This document shows, piece by piece, positions 22,501-37,200 of a stretch of DNA of 64,000 nucleotides. Source of the stretch: Anopheles merus (Eukaryota; Arthropoda; Insecta; Diptera; Culicidae); the NCBI RefSeq assembly GCF_017562075.2, contig NC_054085.1:19081222-19145221 (forward strand). The letters are read 5' to 3'. A program made the position numbers and the translations under genes. The notes under the pieces were generated by a model. It did not search any database. It was not told where the DNA came from and saw only the letters and a program-made list of their open reading frames with translations. How positions within the stretch are numbered: position 1 is the stretch's first letter; each line of letters starts with the position of its first letter.

Positions 22501-24950
22501 ACGTACTTTGCCTCGATTTTCCTCGCATTAATCCCGAGAACGTCGCAGTACATTATATAACAACTGCGTTAGTGTGTCTGCGTGTCTGAGTGTTTGTCTT
22601 TTCGTGTAAAACGTGTGTGTGTGTGTGTGCATAAACGGTGTGTGCTGTGGAGTGGTGATGCTGCTGAAGAAGTGAAAGGAAAGCAAAACCATCCCTCATT
22701 AAGCGAAACTGCTGTGTGTTTTATTTTGACCGCAAAGATCGTGCGGTCCCACCCTTAACCTACTGGCAGTTTTCATCGTTTGACGTCAATTAGTGGTACG
22801 GAGACGGTCGGTCGTAGGACGGTCGTACGATCTCCAGGCCCCAAAAGGAAGGCCAGAAAATCAAGAACGAATCTCTAACACTAGCCAGAGTGCGTAAAAC
22901 CCCACAAAGAAGTTGTGTCCGGTAAGAGATTTTTTTTTTCGCGCTGTGATCCGTTGCTTTCCGGTCACCTGTTCCTGATGGACGTTGTTGATTTGTCCGT
23001 ACGAAAATAATTCCAACGCTTCCAACTGCTGGGAGCAAACGGAGAGCATCCTCTTCCAGAGTAGCATCTCACTGTGCTGCTGTTAGACGTTCAGGGAGGG
23101 TTTTTTTGCGAAGCTGGACCGTGGCCAGCAATAAAACAGACACGCAAAACTTTCCAACTACAACCGCGCCGTCTGATGGCAGCCGTCCAAGCGTCCAATA
23201 TTTGCGGAAGCAGCGGAAGACCTAAAAATAATATCTGCTTGTTTAAGCATTTTCTTTTGCAAGCAAGCCGGGCATGTTCGACTCAATTCTTGTTCTTGTT
23301 TTTTTTTAATTATTGTTTTTTTTCTTGCTCTGAATTGTCGAGAGTTTTCTTCCCCTAGTCATTTTTATGTGACCCTTCTTGCAGCCTAAAACTTCTGCAA
23401 CGGAGCAACGGAACAAAAGCCCACCAGCTAAGGAAACAAAGGTTAACCGTTAGCAAGAACCTTGAACGATGCGTGTGCATGTGTATGTGTGTGCCCATGT
23501 GAGCATGTGTGGTAGATTTGTTCGTTTCCATAGTTACGCACAGGGCACCGTTCGCTAAAGGGTGAAACTACCATTCTGCTTTTGCCATAGTTTTTTTCTT
23601 CTCTTCTTACACCGCACTTGGTTCTTAACGGACATCGCTTCGTCCTACGAAACAAGGTTCTTGTCTTCAGACGACAACAGCATAGTCCCATAGCCATGAC
23701 TCTCCTTCTCCTCCCCCTCCCACTCTTTTCATCCGTCAGCTAGGAGTGAGAAAAAATATATGTTTGTCTTCTTTTTCACATGAAACTAGTTTAAGCACGC
23801 ATGCCGCGTTAACGATCGACAGAACGGATATCCTTTTCCCCTTCTGAGATCTTTGGTCTGCTCTGCTTTTGCACATACCGCCTTTGCTTTTTTCCACTTT
23901 TCTTGCTGTAAGAGATTGCTCTCTCTCTCTCTCTCTTTCTCTTCCACCATTGTGTCTGGGGCAACATGTTGCGCTTCTAGAGAGCTACATTGAGGTTGGT
24001 TGGAATTTAACTGGAGACGGCACCAGTGCTCTGTCGTAAAACAAGCGATCAAATAAATGGTCGAACTAAATGGTCTACAAAGATATCATCAAAAATATCA
24101 AAAACTTTTACCCTTAAAAGGTTTATGATAGAAGAAATTCCCAACAGATTAGCATCAAGTACTGCTCAAGTTCTTGATGATACAAAAAAAAAGCTATTAC
24201 ACAACCTTACATGTCTTTGTTCCATTTGGAGACAGTCAGTACCAATTAATGTCCCAGCAGAAAACTATCCCAAGCGTTTCCCCAACTCCAACACCTCGGA
24301 CTACATCCGGAGTTGTCTAACAGTTCCAAAAACAAGGACGGTCATTACCCGTTATTTTCTGGCAAACTCTGTCGGGAGTTGAACGCACACATCGGATCTT
24401 CAACTCCGCCTCATCCATTCCCATGTTTTCGGAAGTGAGATTATGAACCAGCGGCACACTTCCGGCGGTTTGCCCAACGGGAGCCCACACAGCACAAAGA
24501 GCCATTGACAGTGTTGGTGGGGGGGGGGGGGTCAGCTGCGTGGGAGACTGTATGGGAATGTAAAAGCTTTCATACGCTTCCAATAGCCCGTTCCCCGCCC
24601 CGCCCGGAGGTTCCGAGGTCAGCCAGGGCCAACGACACTAAAGCCACCATTTGCGTTGCGGATAAATCATCTCTCCGTTTCGTCGATGGTGCCCACCAAC
24701 AGTTGGCCAACTTTTCCGACTCCAATAGCGGGATGCCATCCCGCTGCGTTACCAAACGTCCTTTGTCCCATGCCACAGCATTGGTCGCAGCTTTGCTGGT
24801 TCCATTTGCAAATTTTGTTCCACTTGCACAGAAGAGCTGCCCACCAAACTGATTCATCGTTTCGCATTGATCCAACGTCTTCAGGATTCTGGCAGCCCCA
24901 GCATTACCATCCTTCGGGTTGCTCATCGTTTCGCATCGAGTGAAATTGTA
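19594..24950. other. CpG-richer non-coding region upstream of the SLC6 gene
   Basis: No gene recognised. Compared with its flanks this stretch is richer in CpG and in GT runs (for example 19855-19880, 20765-20880, 22615-22630) and has several initiator-like TCAGT sites, a texture typical of mosquito promoters and long 5' UTRs. It may hold promoters or untranslated exons of the SLC6 gene. It also contains a direct repeat at 21361-21417 and 21454-21510. Open frames overlap on both strands without family resemblance. Confidence 0.4.
21361..21510. repeat. Pair of 57-bp direct repeats
   Basis: 21361-21417 and 21454-21510 are nearly identical, differing at about four positions, with 36 bases between them. 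Each starts TAATCTAAAAGA and ends TTCAAACCTT. The sequence is non-coding; it looks like a local tandem duplication. Confidence 0.85.
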
Positions 24951-25490
24951 TTCAGACTGCTAACGTCCGTCGCCCTGTGCACTCCACGTCGCGGTTGGAA
25001 AAAATACGTGGTTAGCGAGTGTTTCGGTTGATTCCTGCTGCATTGCGCACACCTGGCGGATTTCGGTTGAGCAGGGGTTTTAGTTATGCCATAAACTCTG
25101 TGTCAAGGACGTAATGTGTGTCTGTGTGTGTTTGTGCTTTCTCCCCCCTCTTAATGGGTTTAAGGGTTCCTAATTCCACGGAAAATGTGATAAAAGTGAT
25201 TGTTATGGCATTGTGACCGTTTGTGGCAATGAAAATGGATGCGTTATTTTAATTATATTTTTCTTTGCCGTTCTATAGCTAAGTGAGCGTGTGTAAGTTT
25301 GCCGCAGGCAAGTGATTCAAGAAGTAATTTAAAGTGCATAGAGTTAATAGAATCGTGGCTAACAAGTTGTCTGTGCGGATGAGTGCGTTGTGAAGCGAAG
25401 AAATATCGTAGAATATTGATCAAACAGCGGCGCACCTATTCTTGGACAAGTCAACAGCTGAGTCTCCAACCACAAGTCTACAATTTGTAG
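24951..25490 (+). other. Possible 5' UTR exon of the SLC6 transporter gene
   Basis: The sequence ATTTGTAG followed by GTGAGTCAAT gives a strong splice donor at 25491. The next good acceptor in the same orientation is the CT-rich tract ending in AG at 27861-27862, just before the SLC6 start codon. No long frame crosses this segment, so it would be untranslated. The 5' limit given is only a guess, based on an initiator-like TTCAGAC at about 24953. Confidence 0.4.
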
Positions 25491-27811
25491 GTGAGTCAAT
25501 TTAATACCAGTCGTTTCGGAGAGAGAAAAGATTGATTTATATTTTATGATAATAATGTTCTGAAATATTTTTTTAGAATTATATATAATCTATCGAAACC
25601 TTTAGCCTATAGAGACACTTAAAGCCCATCTTTTAGCCAATGATATTACTACTATCTTACATCACTACCATCTCTTATTTCCAGTCTTGAGCATTAATAT
25701 CTTTAATTTGAATATTGCAATCTCAGTAACTGAAGGTAGCTGTCTTCAACCAAATTACTTGGAATAGGCATAGTTGTTTAAGAAAATACATTGCAGCTAA
25801 ATCCTTTAAATTGATGTCTAAATGGAATGTACATGGAATATCCAACAGTTCAACAATAAGTTATATTTTATACTAAAAATACTAAACAACCAAATGCTCT
25901 ATAATTGTCTGCACTGAACAGTAGTCATCAGCGTCACGTCTCACCCTAATACGAACACCTAACAGTACCTAACCTATCCTATATATGTTGCCGGGTTTCG
26001 GGCACAATTTCTGAAGCACCCAGACACGAAACGGTACACTTTTTGGTGATTATTTTCTCGCTTCTTGTTTGCTATGCCATCGTTCGTACACACGTCGAAA
26101 CGAACGGATGGACACGTACGTACGTACTCGGTTCCCTTCCTATGTCCCACGATCGTTACGCGGCATTCTTCCGACGCTCTGATACGCTAACGGTGCGATA
26201 TAACATCTCCAACTCAAGGATGGAGCCAAATGTCCTGTCGAGTCGTAGGCAAGTGTACGGCTTCAACTCATCACCGTAACAATCGTTCGCCGAAGCTTAG
26301 CACGCCTGTTATGTGCGAAATCCACAATTTAGGTCCCGGGTGGGACGAGAACGTGATGCGCGTTTCGTACACCTTTGCATTTCGGCTCACGATCGTCCGT
26401 GCCCTTTCGTCCTGATCTCTTGATCCGTCTGACGATAATGGTCTTTTGTCGACTGTCAGATCGTGTCTGCTGGCATTGTGTCTGCTTTCCCGCATGTACG
26501 GCCCGGGGGTAGTGATTAAATGATAATGATATCAATAACGAGCCGTGTCATGGTGGACGGACAAGCAGCTCTAGGTCTGCCGACAAACGTAGAGGAAAAC
26601 ATATTCGGCAGAAACATGTTTCTTTGCTGATTGTGATATGGTTAGCACGTGTTTTGTCGACTTACTTCTTATCAATATCAATATTTGATAGTAAATAGAA
26701 CAAAAACGGTACGATATGAAATTAAATACGCACAGGGGGAATAAGAATTTAGTCATTTGGTAAAGTTTTCTCTGTATTGTTGATATATTTCTAAACAAAA
26801 ACGCTGTTATATGAGACATTTTTAAGGTTTTACTGGTTGTAGGCTTTACAGATTAATTTATTATTATCCAAAATCAATCACTTTTTAGAATAAATTAGCG
26901 GCTTTCCATATGTCTGCAGGTTATAATAAAACTGTTGAGATATTCAATTCTGCAGATTCTGCACTAGATTTGAACTCAAATTTCAGGATATGACTGATTG
27001 TGCTTTGGAAATTAAAGTCTTCAGTCGAAGTAGGATAATAAATTGGCTCTTTAGTGTCCTTTTTCATAAAGGCGATAGAACACATTGAAATTAGGGCTTT
27101 AGATTACTTAAATTCTAAACTGCTCATGATTATTTAATTACAATGTTTTTTGTTTACTAAACATCAATTGCTTGGTACCAACAGGTTAAAATAGAGTTGT
27201 AATGGATCACATTGATATTACCTACCAAAGAGCTACCATAATCAGTTATCAAAAGATATCGTTGAATTTTTATTTCGCAAAAATCTGAAAAATATTTTTA
27301 CTAAAACCTAAACCTACAAAATTCCTGCTGAAAGTCGAAACAAAGTTTGAAAAACCACTTTTTCTTGAGCAAATAAAAAAATGAATGTTTAGCCACGCAC
27401 GTGCTCGCTATCGACTTGCCAATCTCACTAACACACTAATATGCATCTCCAACAAACCAAGACATACGGCCCACAATAAATAAACACTGTATTCGAGCAA
27501 CGGTCGAGGGATAATTTATATTACATTGCTGGAACAAGCTCAGAACCCCCATACTCCCAAACTTATACACACACACTCTCCAAAGGGCACAATACCATGC
27601 ATACACGCTCGCTATTATCGTTTTCCAGCGCACTGAACCATAGCGCGATGTCACCCGCCCACAGCAATGAGTTCTCGTGAACCTGGGACCAGTGCTCCCC
27701 AAGGGACCATTCCCATCTTAACAATGATCGAAAAGAACACGTTATTGTTTGCTATCATTGCGTGCTAATTAAATGTGACGTCTCATCTGCTCGTTGCTCT
27801 GTCTCACTCTC

Positions 27812-27851
<40 letters not shown>

Positions 27852-27862
27852 CTTCTCTCTAG
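25491..27862. other. Probable 5' UTR intron, non-coding
   Basis: AT-rich, no coding region seen. The CT microsatellite at 27817-27848 appears to serve as the polypyrimidine tract of the acceptor at 27861-27862. Confidence 0.4.
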
Positions 27863-28007
27863 TTCGGCAAGGCGCCATCCATCCATCAACACCACCCCAA
27901 AACCGTGACATTGGATCGGCACTCGAAGCGTGACATCGTAAAGTGGTGCACAACGGATCCGCAGCCAAGACAACGGTTACCCACTGACGACCCGCCCAGC
28001 GACGACG

Positions 28008-28296
28008 ATGACGACTAAGGTGGACGGGGTGCCGGGCCCGCGGAACAACGGGCACGAGATGGCCCCGCTCAACACGCGCGCCCGCGGGGACGGTACGCAC
28101 GGTGTCACGATCATGCTGTCGCCGCCGGACCGCAGCTCGATCGGTTCGCGGGACGGGGCCGGTGCGCTGCCCGACGGTGACCCGGACCGGGCGGCCTGGT
28201 CCGGCAAGATGCAGTTTTTCCTCAGTATTATCGGCTACTCGGTCGGGCTTGGCAACATCTGGCGGTTTCCGTACCTTTGCCAGCAGAATGGAGGAG
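28008..28296 (+). CDS. SLC6 gene, coding exon 1 (N-terminus and TM1)
   Basis: Encodes residues 1-96 plus one base of codon 97. The first 65 residues are a hydrophilic, Gly/Pro/Asp-rich cytoplasmic tail; TM1 follows. The donor GTAAGT splits the last Gly codon of NGGG, which is completed by the GT at 38909. This exon is notably GC-rich compared with the surrounding intron DNA. Confidence 0.92.
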
Positions 28297-31200
28297 GTAA
28301 GTTGTGCTGTTTTTTTTTTTGCTCATAATGACCGGGGATTTTGGGAAAATCATGGGAGAGAGGAAAATCAATATTAGTATCCCTAGATCATTCTGAATGG
28401 GATATTGTTGGTCGAATCGGTGCCAAAAACCGTTCGGGACCAGATGTAGGCACCAGCCGGGACAGGGCGATAAATTATTGAATTAAAATCAATTTCCTAC
28501 CCGGATAGATGCAGCGGAGATCCGTAGCACGTGAGCGTCTGTCCCACAAGCAGCGAGACGCTCCTGCCAAGCTGCACGGTTTTTGGCAACCAATCTTTTT
28601 CACTTGCACTTGCCTATTTGTTTGGCAACGGTTCTGCCGCACGCTAAGAAGCTGTTACCCCGCGCGAATTGCAGGCGTAGAAAAGTCAGCCAAAGTTATT
28701 GTTGAAGTGTAAAAGGTGTAATTGCACGGCAGTGTTAAACATGTCAAACGTGCTGGTACGGCTTCACTCAGGTGCAAATGGCATTTATATTATATTATTG
28801 TTTGTGTAAGTTCATGCAATCTAAAGACTCCTTTTAGATTGAACGAGTTTATAGAACCACAGACGTGTGAAAGACGTGTTTATCGCGTTTTTTTAATACT
28901 TTTATTTTTTTATCTACATTTTGCTAGATATATAATTTCTGCAAAGATAGGAACGAATTGAAAGACAACTTTCTTACTTGCAACATCTTAAATCACAATA
29001 AATGCCTTCAAACGTAATTTGATTTGTGCGCGTCGATTTCTTTGATTTTGTTCCGATTTCATTAAACTGATACTACGATTCAACAATAGGTGCCTCTCCC
29101 CCGACAGCACACGCAGCGTACCCCCTCTACCCTTGAATACAACTACGCAGGGTCTAACTAATTTATTATCGATCACCTCCACCACACCCAACCGGTCCCG
29201 ATGGGCCCGATCGGGCGCTGCAACTGTTTGCGTTACTCACTGCACTACGTATCAATTACGGAAATTTGTTCCAATCAGCACCCATTGGTTGGCACGTTTC
29301 GCACTTCGATTGATACTGACAGCGCCGGCATTTGGTGGACACGTTAATAGGAACGCTAGTAGCGCGACAAGGGCCGGCCACACGACCTAGTCTAGGTCGT
29401 CGTCGGTGTCGCTGTCGCGTTGGGCGATTGTGTTTGAAGCAAGCGCTGGACCCCTAATGATAGTACATGGCGCGGCATCTGACGCCCCAAGACTTCACAG
29501 TAAATGGGGATTCTTTTTTGTTTCGTTCAATCCTGCACCCCCTCTTCTTGCCAGGGTCAAATTTATCAGCGGCGCTGACTATCGATCAGTAGTCATTCTT
29601 GCCGGAAGTGTTAAAAGCAGTTCATGGAGAAAATGAAATTGTTTTACGAAATTCTTAAAACACAAAACAAAAACTTTACAGAAACTTTTACTCGTGACGC
29701 ATTGGAACTTTTGGAAAGTTTGTCTTTCCACCTAAGTTTTTATACGAATTTAATGACTAAAGTATTTTGTCGAAACGAGAATGGAACGCAAAACTTTTTC
29801 AATCGATTAAACAATCATTCAACCTTGTGGAAAACTTTCCAATCTTTTCCAATCGGGCCGTTCTCGAGTATCAATAAATATTTTCCAATGTTTTATCGAA
29901 TTAGATCGCAGTGATCTGTGGCATTATAGCTCAAGCTTATTTTACCGCGCGGCCACACGAGTTGAAATATACAGCGAAATGAACTATTTGTCAGTTGAAA
30001 TATCCGTCAGATAACACATCACAGTCACCAGTGGATGTGCAATGTAAACAAATAACGTGTACAAATTCGTAACTAAACCATTAAATAACTTCAATATCAA
30101 ATATCAAGTAATTTTCAGTCAACAATTCATCATTTCGTGTCCAGTTTGTGGATGTTCTGCTTAAGAAGATACTGGGGGCCTTCACGATTCTAGTTAGTTT
30201 TTTGTATGGAGTTTGACAGTTGGAGGCTGGAATCATGTAAACACCCTATACAAAACCACACAAAAAACTAGCCTGCAATTTTCAGTCTAGATTATTCTAG
30301 TCTCAAAGCTAGAATTAGTTTCAAGTACCTGCTCGAAAACAAGGTATTGTTTACATTTATCCCAAGGTGCATTAAAGAGATCAGGTGGTGGAATCTAGAA
30401 TCAAAGTGTATGTAGTCCAGGTGGTCTCATAGCATTTTTTATAACCAATTTTGAACATCTCTTTTTGACAGAACGAGTGAAAACTTTTGCTCCAAAGAGC
30501 TTTCTGGAGGCTTGACGAATACTCAAAACTCTCTTACAATCTTCATTCAGAAGCAGAAGCGATAAAAATCAGCCTTCTAAATTCATACAACTTGGGATAA
30601 GCCCACCTGTATATTATACCCACTTAGATAGCTGCTCGAAAACTGCTGTACAATGCAAACAGCTGACAGGCTAAAGTTTCAGCCTACGAACTTCAAACGG
30701 AAGGGGCCCCACTGTCAAATATTTCACCTGTCAAATAGTTTCGCTGTATATTACTTCGTGTAGCCGCGCGATTAAACATTGCTTTCGACAGCGTAAAGTT
30801 TTGATTGCTTTACCTCAAGCCATAAATTATCTATTAACATACCTTTCTAAACTTGCCAACAAGTTACTGGTCGAGTTGGTTATGAAAGTGAATTTAATTA
30901 AACAAAAATAGCCACCCATCTACAATTTTCTTTCCCTTCTACTATCACTCGTACTTTTCTCTTCCTTACACGATTGTCCTACTTTCATGGATCATTTTCT
31001 TTTCGGTTGATTTATGATTTCCATTACCCTTACATACAAACGTGTCTATTTCGAAGGAAAATACGTCACCGTAGGTTTTTGCAGAATGTTAACTCTTTCA
31101 TCTGAAGTTGAAAATATGTTATGTTTATGTTTTATTTAATGGAGAAGAGATCAACAGTAATCACGTTAATGATCAACAAGTGTTTAAAATGTTTCTCTCG

Positions 31201-34200
31201 TGTAACGACATTGCCAACAACTTATAGAATATGATTTGACAAAAAAAAATCATTAATACGTTAATAATTTAGGCTAAAATTTAACAATTCATGAATCAAT
31301 ATTTTAGATTGTTGTTCTCAAAAAACCGACACAATAACAATGTATTCACTATTGCATAAGTATAAAAACGTGATCTTCTTAAATTAATTCCCGAGCATAA
31401 TGCTTTCCAAAAAACCAATGAAAATTAAAACGTTTACTTTAAAAGTGATAAATAGCAAATCTCTACACCACGAATCATCCAACGCTTGCAGCGAGACACT
31501 AAATTCTGGTGTGATTAATCTCCACCACCTATTAAAAGCCAGGCGCCTCCATTAGCAATCAGCTCCGAGCGTTTAAACCCGAACAACCTTGATCTTGGGT
31601 CGCGTGATACCAATGACCGGTGCATTAAAATTCATTCATCAGTCATCGCTCTCGACTCTGTACTCTTTATTTGCAAGAGACTACCATTACCATTAAAACC
31701 CATTACATCGTTCAAAGGCGCCTTCCGCCCTTGAAGGCAGCACAGGGGGGTCTCTCTGCGGTCGGAAGCAGGCGCCAAGTTCAAGTTGAATGGTGTGCGA
31801 GGGGAGGAGCGTAGTAACTACAAAACCCAACCACTGTGCATTGTGCCGGTGGGCGGCAACATTCGAGCAGCCCGCAAGCTTCATTGATCGATCGGCAAAT
31901 ACAAATTGCACGGATTTGGCGTCATTAAACCGAACGGTTGGCGCTCCTTGCAGCGATTTTAAAACCCGCTCACTCGCCTCTGGTGGGTGCCTATGCTAGG
32001 AATCAATTACACTGCCATCGAGCTGACACTAATCACCACCACCACCACCACCTGACTGATGTGGTTAGTGATGGTCAATGAAGCGAGCAATGAGCAGTGC
32101 ATGATGTTGAAGGTACACCTATTCACTATCGCTCAATATGCTCGTAATTGTTTTCGTGCTTGTCACAGCATAGTGCAGCCAAACGATCGAGAGACAAACG
32201 ATACACTATTACTCTTTCGAGAGCGGTATGTAAGAGGAAAAAAGGAGGCAAACAACACCCCCTGCTCCCTGCTCTCGAGATGAACTTGCGCCCTTGTGCA
32301 GACGTAAACAAATACATCACGTTGACGTTGACGGTTTGAAAGGCGGGACAGGGGTTGCAAGCTTGTCAGTCGCAGTCACAGGCTGTTAAAAATAACGCAC
32401 AGATCATTGGTCGGAGTTGCTGAGCAGGAAAATGCCTCACCGGTGAGACATTAGCCCACTTTTTCCGCTTGCGCTGTCCAGAGTTTGCCTGCGCACCTTC
32501 GCACGTAAAGGAATGTGCGAAGTTGACTCAATCGTTTACGTTTTCTGCCTACGCTCACCTATGACATAGAGACCTTCTCGTTACAGCACTCGCGCCACCG
32601 GTGTGGGGGAGGGGGGGGCAAATATGCGTGCCCGCGACGGATGCCAATGAAAATCCGATCGAACGGCGCCAGCCAAAGCGTTCTTCGACATTGCTTTGCT
32701 TTTACCTCAACACCACCGACGACTATATAAATACGTCGTCTCACCGATACAACACATGCGCCACCCGGGGCGGGCGAGGATTATAAGCGATTCTATCGAA
32801 CGAGCGGAAGTGTAAAGTCCAGCCACGCCATACCGTAGCCGTTCGATCGATTGAAATTGCATCATGAAACCTTGTGCATCAACAACAGAAAGCAAAGAAA
32901 GCAGAGGAACGGACAAAGAAGTAAAGGACCGGCGTGTTTCCTAACTTTGTTTTGCCTCAGATCCCACACCAGTTCGGGGAAAGTGTTGCAAAGGAAAGTG
33001 TTGTTTTTTTGCCTGAAAAGGAAGTCTTTCTATACCACAAAATGAAGTGAAGTGGGAAACAGTATGTGAGTAGTATTACAGGGTTTTCCAGAGGTTCTTA
33101 TAGTTGTGGGTCACTTCCTTAGCTCTATCTAATAGGAAGTGAACTTCGCATGTTGGAAATTGGACTCTATGGCACCCTTTTTGGACAGGCGCTTTGAAAA
33201 TTGCTATTGGATTTGTCCAACAAGGATGCGATAGAGTCCAATTCCCGTTACATTAAGCTCATTCCACTTAAGAAGGAGTCAATAAAGCGTCCCGTAGCTA
33301 TGAGAACTCATGGAAAACCCTGTATTGTTGGGAAATCATACAGCCGCTTGCCAGCCGGAGTACTTGTAACGAGAATTGCGTGTCACGACGCCCTAGACAC
33401 TGCTGACCTACAACGGGAGGGAAACGGCCGGCGCTTACGGCACAGCGTACACTGTACAGTGATTGGCAGGTGCCAGGGTTTGCGGACACCACCTACCGTT
33501 CTGGCCGCTCACACGAGGCAAACTCTGCTTATGAAACACGCGGTACACAACACAACTACTTCCCCTACTTGCTGGACGGGGAAGGAAGGTAAATGTTAGT
33601 ACCGCTTCGAGTGGATAGCGGTCCGATTGGCGAGGTAGTGGATGCATCACTAACAACAACAGCAACAATAACACGATGCACTTGATCGCAATAAAACGCG
33701 GTCAGCCGGGAAGTGGGAAGATGTGTGTGCGGAAACGAATGGAACGGAGGATGATGCCATAGAAAATCGTTGGCGCTAGCCATTGAAACTAGAGCATGAA
33801 ATATTAAATGGAAAATGGCAAACACTGGCTCAAGCGCTGGTTAGTAGTGCGCAATGGTGGGGTTTGGACGTCCTCTGTCAGTCGGTTTATTTTTGGCCGC
33901 CATCCTTTGGGCCAACGCACGCTGTACCGGGAACGTGTCAATTCTTGGGGAAAGTCGCGGGATTACAGACATAACACGTGTGCTTTCTGTGAACGTACTT
34001 AGAATAATTAATACCTGCATGTGAAGGTATGTGGCGTGTTTGTTGGATTTGTCATGTCAATGAAAAATGATATGTTTTGTCTAATTTCATCTGCTCTTCT
34101 TCTATTTGGCCTAGCGTCCTAGGCGACATGCCGGACTACATATGCTTTCGAGACTTAGCTGTACCACGCAGCCAGTTAGTCAGTGCTTGCTACGAAGGGA

Positions 34201-37200
34201 CGACTGCACCACAAGACCGCACCTGCTCTTCTTGTGCTCTATTAAAAGTTATCATTTTTTCATGTCGATATGTCATTGGCCTTGACATTTGACCTAAACC
34301 AAGTAAAAATATGATTACAAAAGATAGTTTATTTTATACAAAATAGCAGACGTATTAGAGGGAGCAATAGAAAGATGCTCGATATTCCCATTAATGTATT
34401 AACTACACAAGAGTAACTCATAATTCCGATTCACTAATCTTCATGAATCTTCCAAGTGGACTGTATCAGCAAAGTTTCAAAGTTTGATGTTTTGGAATCT
34501 CCAATGACTTAGTTATCTTAAACGAATGAATCATGATTCTTAAAAGATAAATGCATCTCTTGTCGAAAGCATGTTGGAATCAGTGTGTTTTGCAACACTC
34601 GAAATGTCACTAATTCGATATTGTTGTATTGTTTGAATTTTTATGTCTTACAATGTGTTTAATTCGAAAGCATGTTAAATGTTATAAATTTTAAAACACT
34701 GAAATCATTAATCCTTTTATTAATTCTTTATTCTTTTAACATTCATGAGCCCTGGAAGATATGATTCGTGACTGAAGAGTAACATAAAATAAAGCTTACG
34801 AATGATTTACGAAGTTCACAATATTACTATCGACATTACGGCTGCAATTTCCATTTCAGTTTTCAGAGAAACCTTTGAAATTCATAAATACATTATTCTT
34901 GGGAACAGATGAAGCTTTACTAGAGCTAAAATCATACATTATGCCATTGGAAAATAGTCTGCTTATGCTCCCACACTCTCAGAAATCGTGCTCAAAAGTA
35001 TACTTCCATGCAGCAGAAATATAATTGGATGTCAATCACATAAAAACCTAACCACATGCATTCAGCGAGAATAAGCAAAAATAGCGTTTTCCAATGCACT
35101 ACACTACAACCGATGCATATATGTCAGATTTTTATTACAATGGCACATCATTTCTCCAAACGATTCTCGCATGAGCTTTTGCACGTTCATCAACAGACGG
35201 ACGAACAATAGGTTCTATCAGTTCCTGGTGCGAACATACCACCAACACACCCACCTGCAGTATGCCGGCTCACCCACCGACCCACAGTTACGACAATTTC
35301 CATCATCATCATCATCAGCATCGTCATAAGCACGTTCCGAGAGTGCTGTAATGATTTACAATGCACACCCATTTACAGATTTACCACCACTACTCTATCA
35401 GCATCAGCAGCAGCAGCAGCAGCAACAACAGCTGCAGTAGTATAACCGTACCACTGCTCTAAGCACTTCATTAAGTAGAGCAAAAGTTAAACGACGAACG
35501 GACTCAATGCCACCATTTGTCCGGCTTCCGTTTGACGGTATCGGGTTTGGAGCGCTTGTTACAAAACGATGAGCGTGTGTGTGTGTGAGGTGTCCCAGTT
35601 TGCGATGGGGGGGAATTTTTACCGGAAAATGTGTATGCAATTTCACCACCATCATATGGCGAATCGGAAAGTATGGCTAAAGAAAGGGACGAACGAGTTC
35701 ATTATGCTATTTTTGACACAAGAATCGTGCTCCACCAAAAGCGTGTACATTTTTTTTGTACAATCCATCACACATGAAGATGATTCATTGAAGTGTCTCT
35801 AGTGGCTTTTTACAGTCTTGTGAGTCATTTAGTAATTTTAAGTAGATTTTGCATCCCCCACAAACCGTTTACTGCTGCTGCCTTGACTGTTGGGGTATTT
35901 CAATGGACGTGAATGACAAACAGCTGTTTTGGTAGCAGCATTACCGCTTAACTGCATCGGAAAACTGCATCGTTTCGCTTGAATGCAGCGCAAATAATGG
36001 ATTTTTTTTGCACGTCTGCGTATGACAAAACCAAGCTTAAGTAGTAGTTAGGGTGTAGGATTTGCATTTAATTTGAGATTTGAGAAAACTCTGCAAATTG
36101 CCTTCCTTCTGTATTCTGCTCTTTATTATTATAAGTTATGGGATCATTCCATGAACCAACACAACATAATTCACACTCATCAAATAAGTGCACTTGCATG
36201 AATTGCCAATCAGTTTCATATGATTTGTACCGACATTCTTTCACAACCACCGCATTCCTACGGAGCCGCGCGCATGCAACAATCAGTAAACAGAGCGAGC
36301 ATTGAGGAAATTATAATCATAACAAATAATAAACCAATGCATCCAGCTGCATGTGCGTCCTATTGCAACGCTTTTGTGCACTGTGCGCCACCTACGCCAC
36401 ACCCACCCACGAACCAATGCACCCAACCCAGGCGCCTGGCAGTCCCAATCCCGCCCCCCACAACAGCTGGGATAGTTACATTCATACACAAAAGCTACCA
36501 ATCCCCTTCTCCCAGCATGTGACGGAACCTTGGCGTTCTACATTACTAAAAGCGGGAAGGAGTTGAACCGTTGCAGGAAATCCGTGCATTTCCCACACAG
36601 CCCCCGGTAGGGCAACTATTTATAAATGTGAAAGGAAAATTGTTTTCCATGGTTTGACCTTGCACACCAGCGGTTGTGCTTGCCCGTGCGGAATAAATAA
36701 CCCGCTGACATGCTATCCTTTTGGCATAATCTTTCGCTAACTACTTTCATCGGTATAGCCGTCCGACGCTGTCGAACGATCGATTCGAACCACCGGTAGT
36801 CATCGACCGTCATATTCGTACATCCAACACAAACACAGGTGGGCATACGGTGATACAGCGCCAGCCAGACCGCAGCGCTAGACACGGACACGTGGCACCT
36901 TTCGGATGGGAATGATTAGTGCGCCTGAAGCTAGGCTAATCCTGCCCGCAAAGCACACGAAACAGCACCACCACCAAAGATCGTCTGCCGTGGCTTCATT
37001 TACGGTCGAGCGGACGTAGCGAAACGAACCGTCATCGTGATACCTTACCGCTGGCGAGCGTGAACTTTCCCGGGCGCAGTCCTGGGAAAGCAAATACCCC
37101 GTCGTATTCCCCAATTATCTTCTTTCGAAGCTGGCTACATTGACTTGCGGGAGTGAAAAAAAGGAAACATGGATTGTAATTAGTGGACAGCGGTTTGGTG

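Noticed and set aside
24505..24943. Overlapping 95-118 codon frames on both strands
   Set aside because: All frames look equally open, none resembles a family, and the segment lies upstream of a probable UTR exon.
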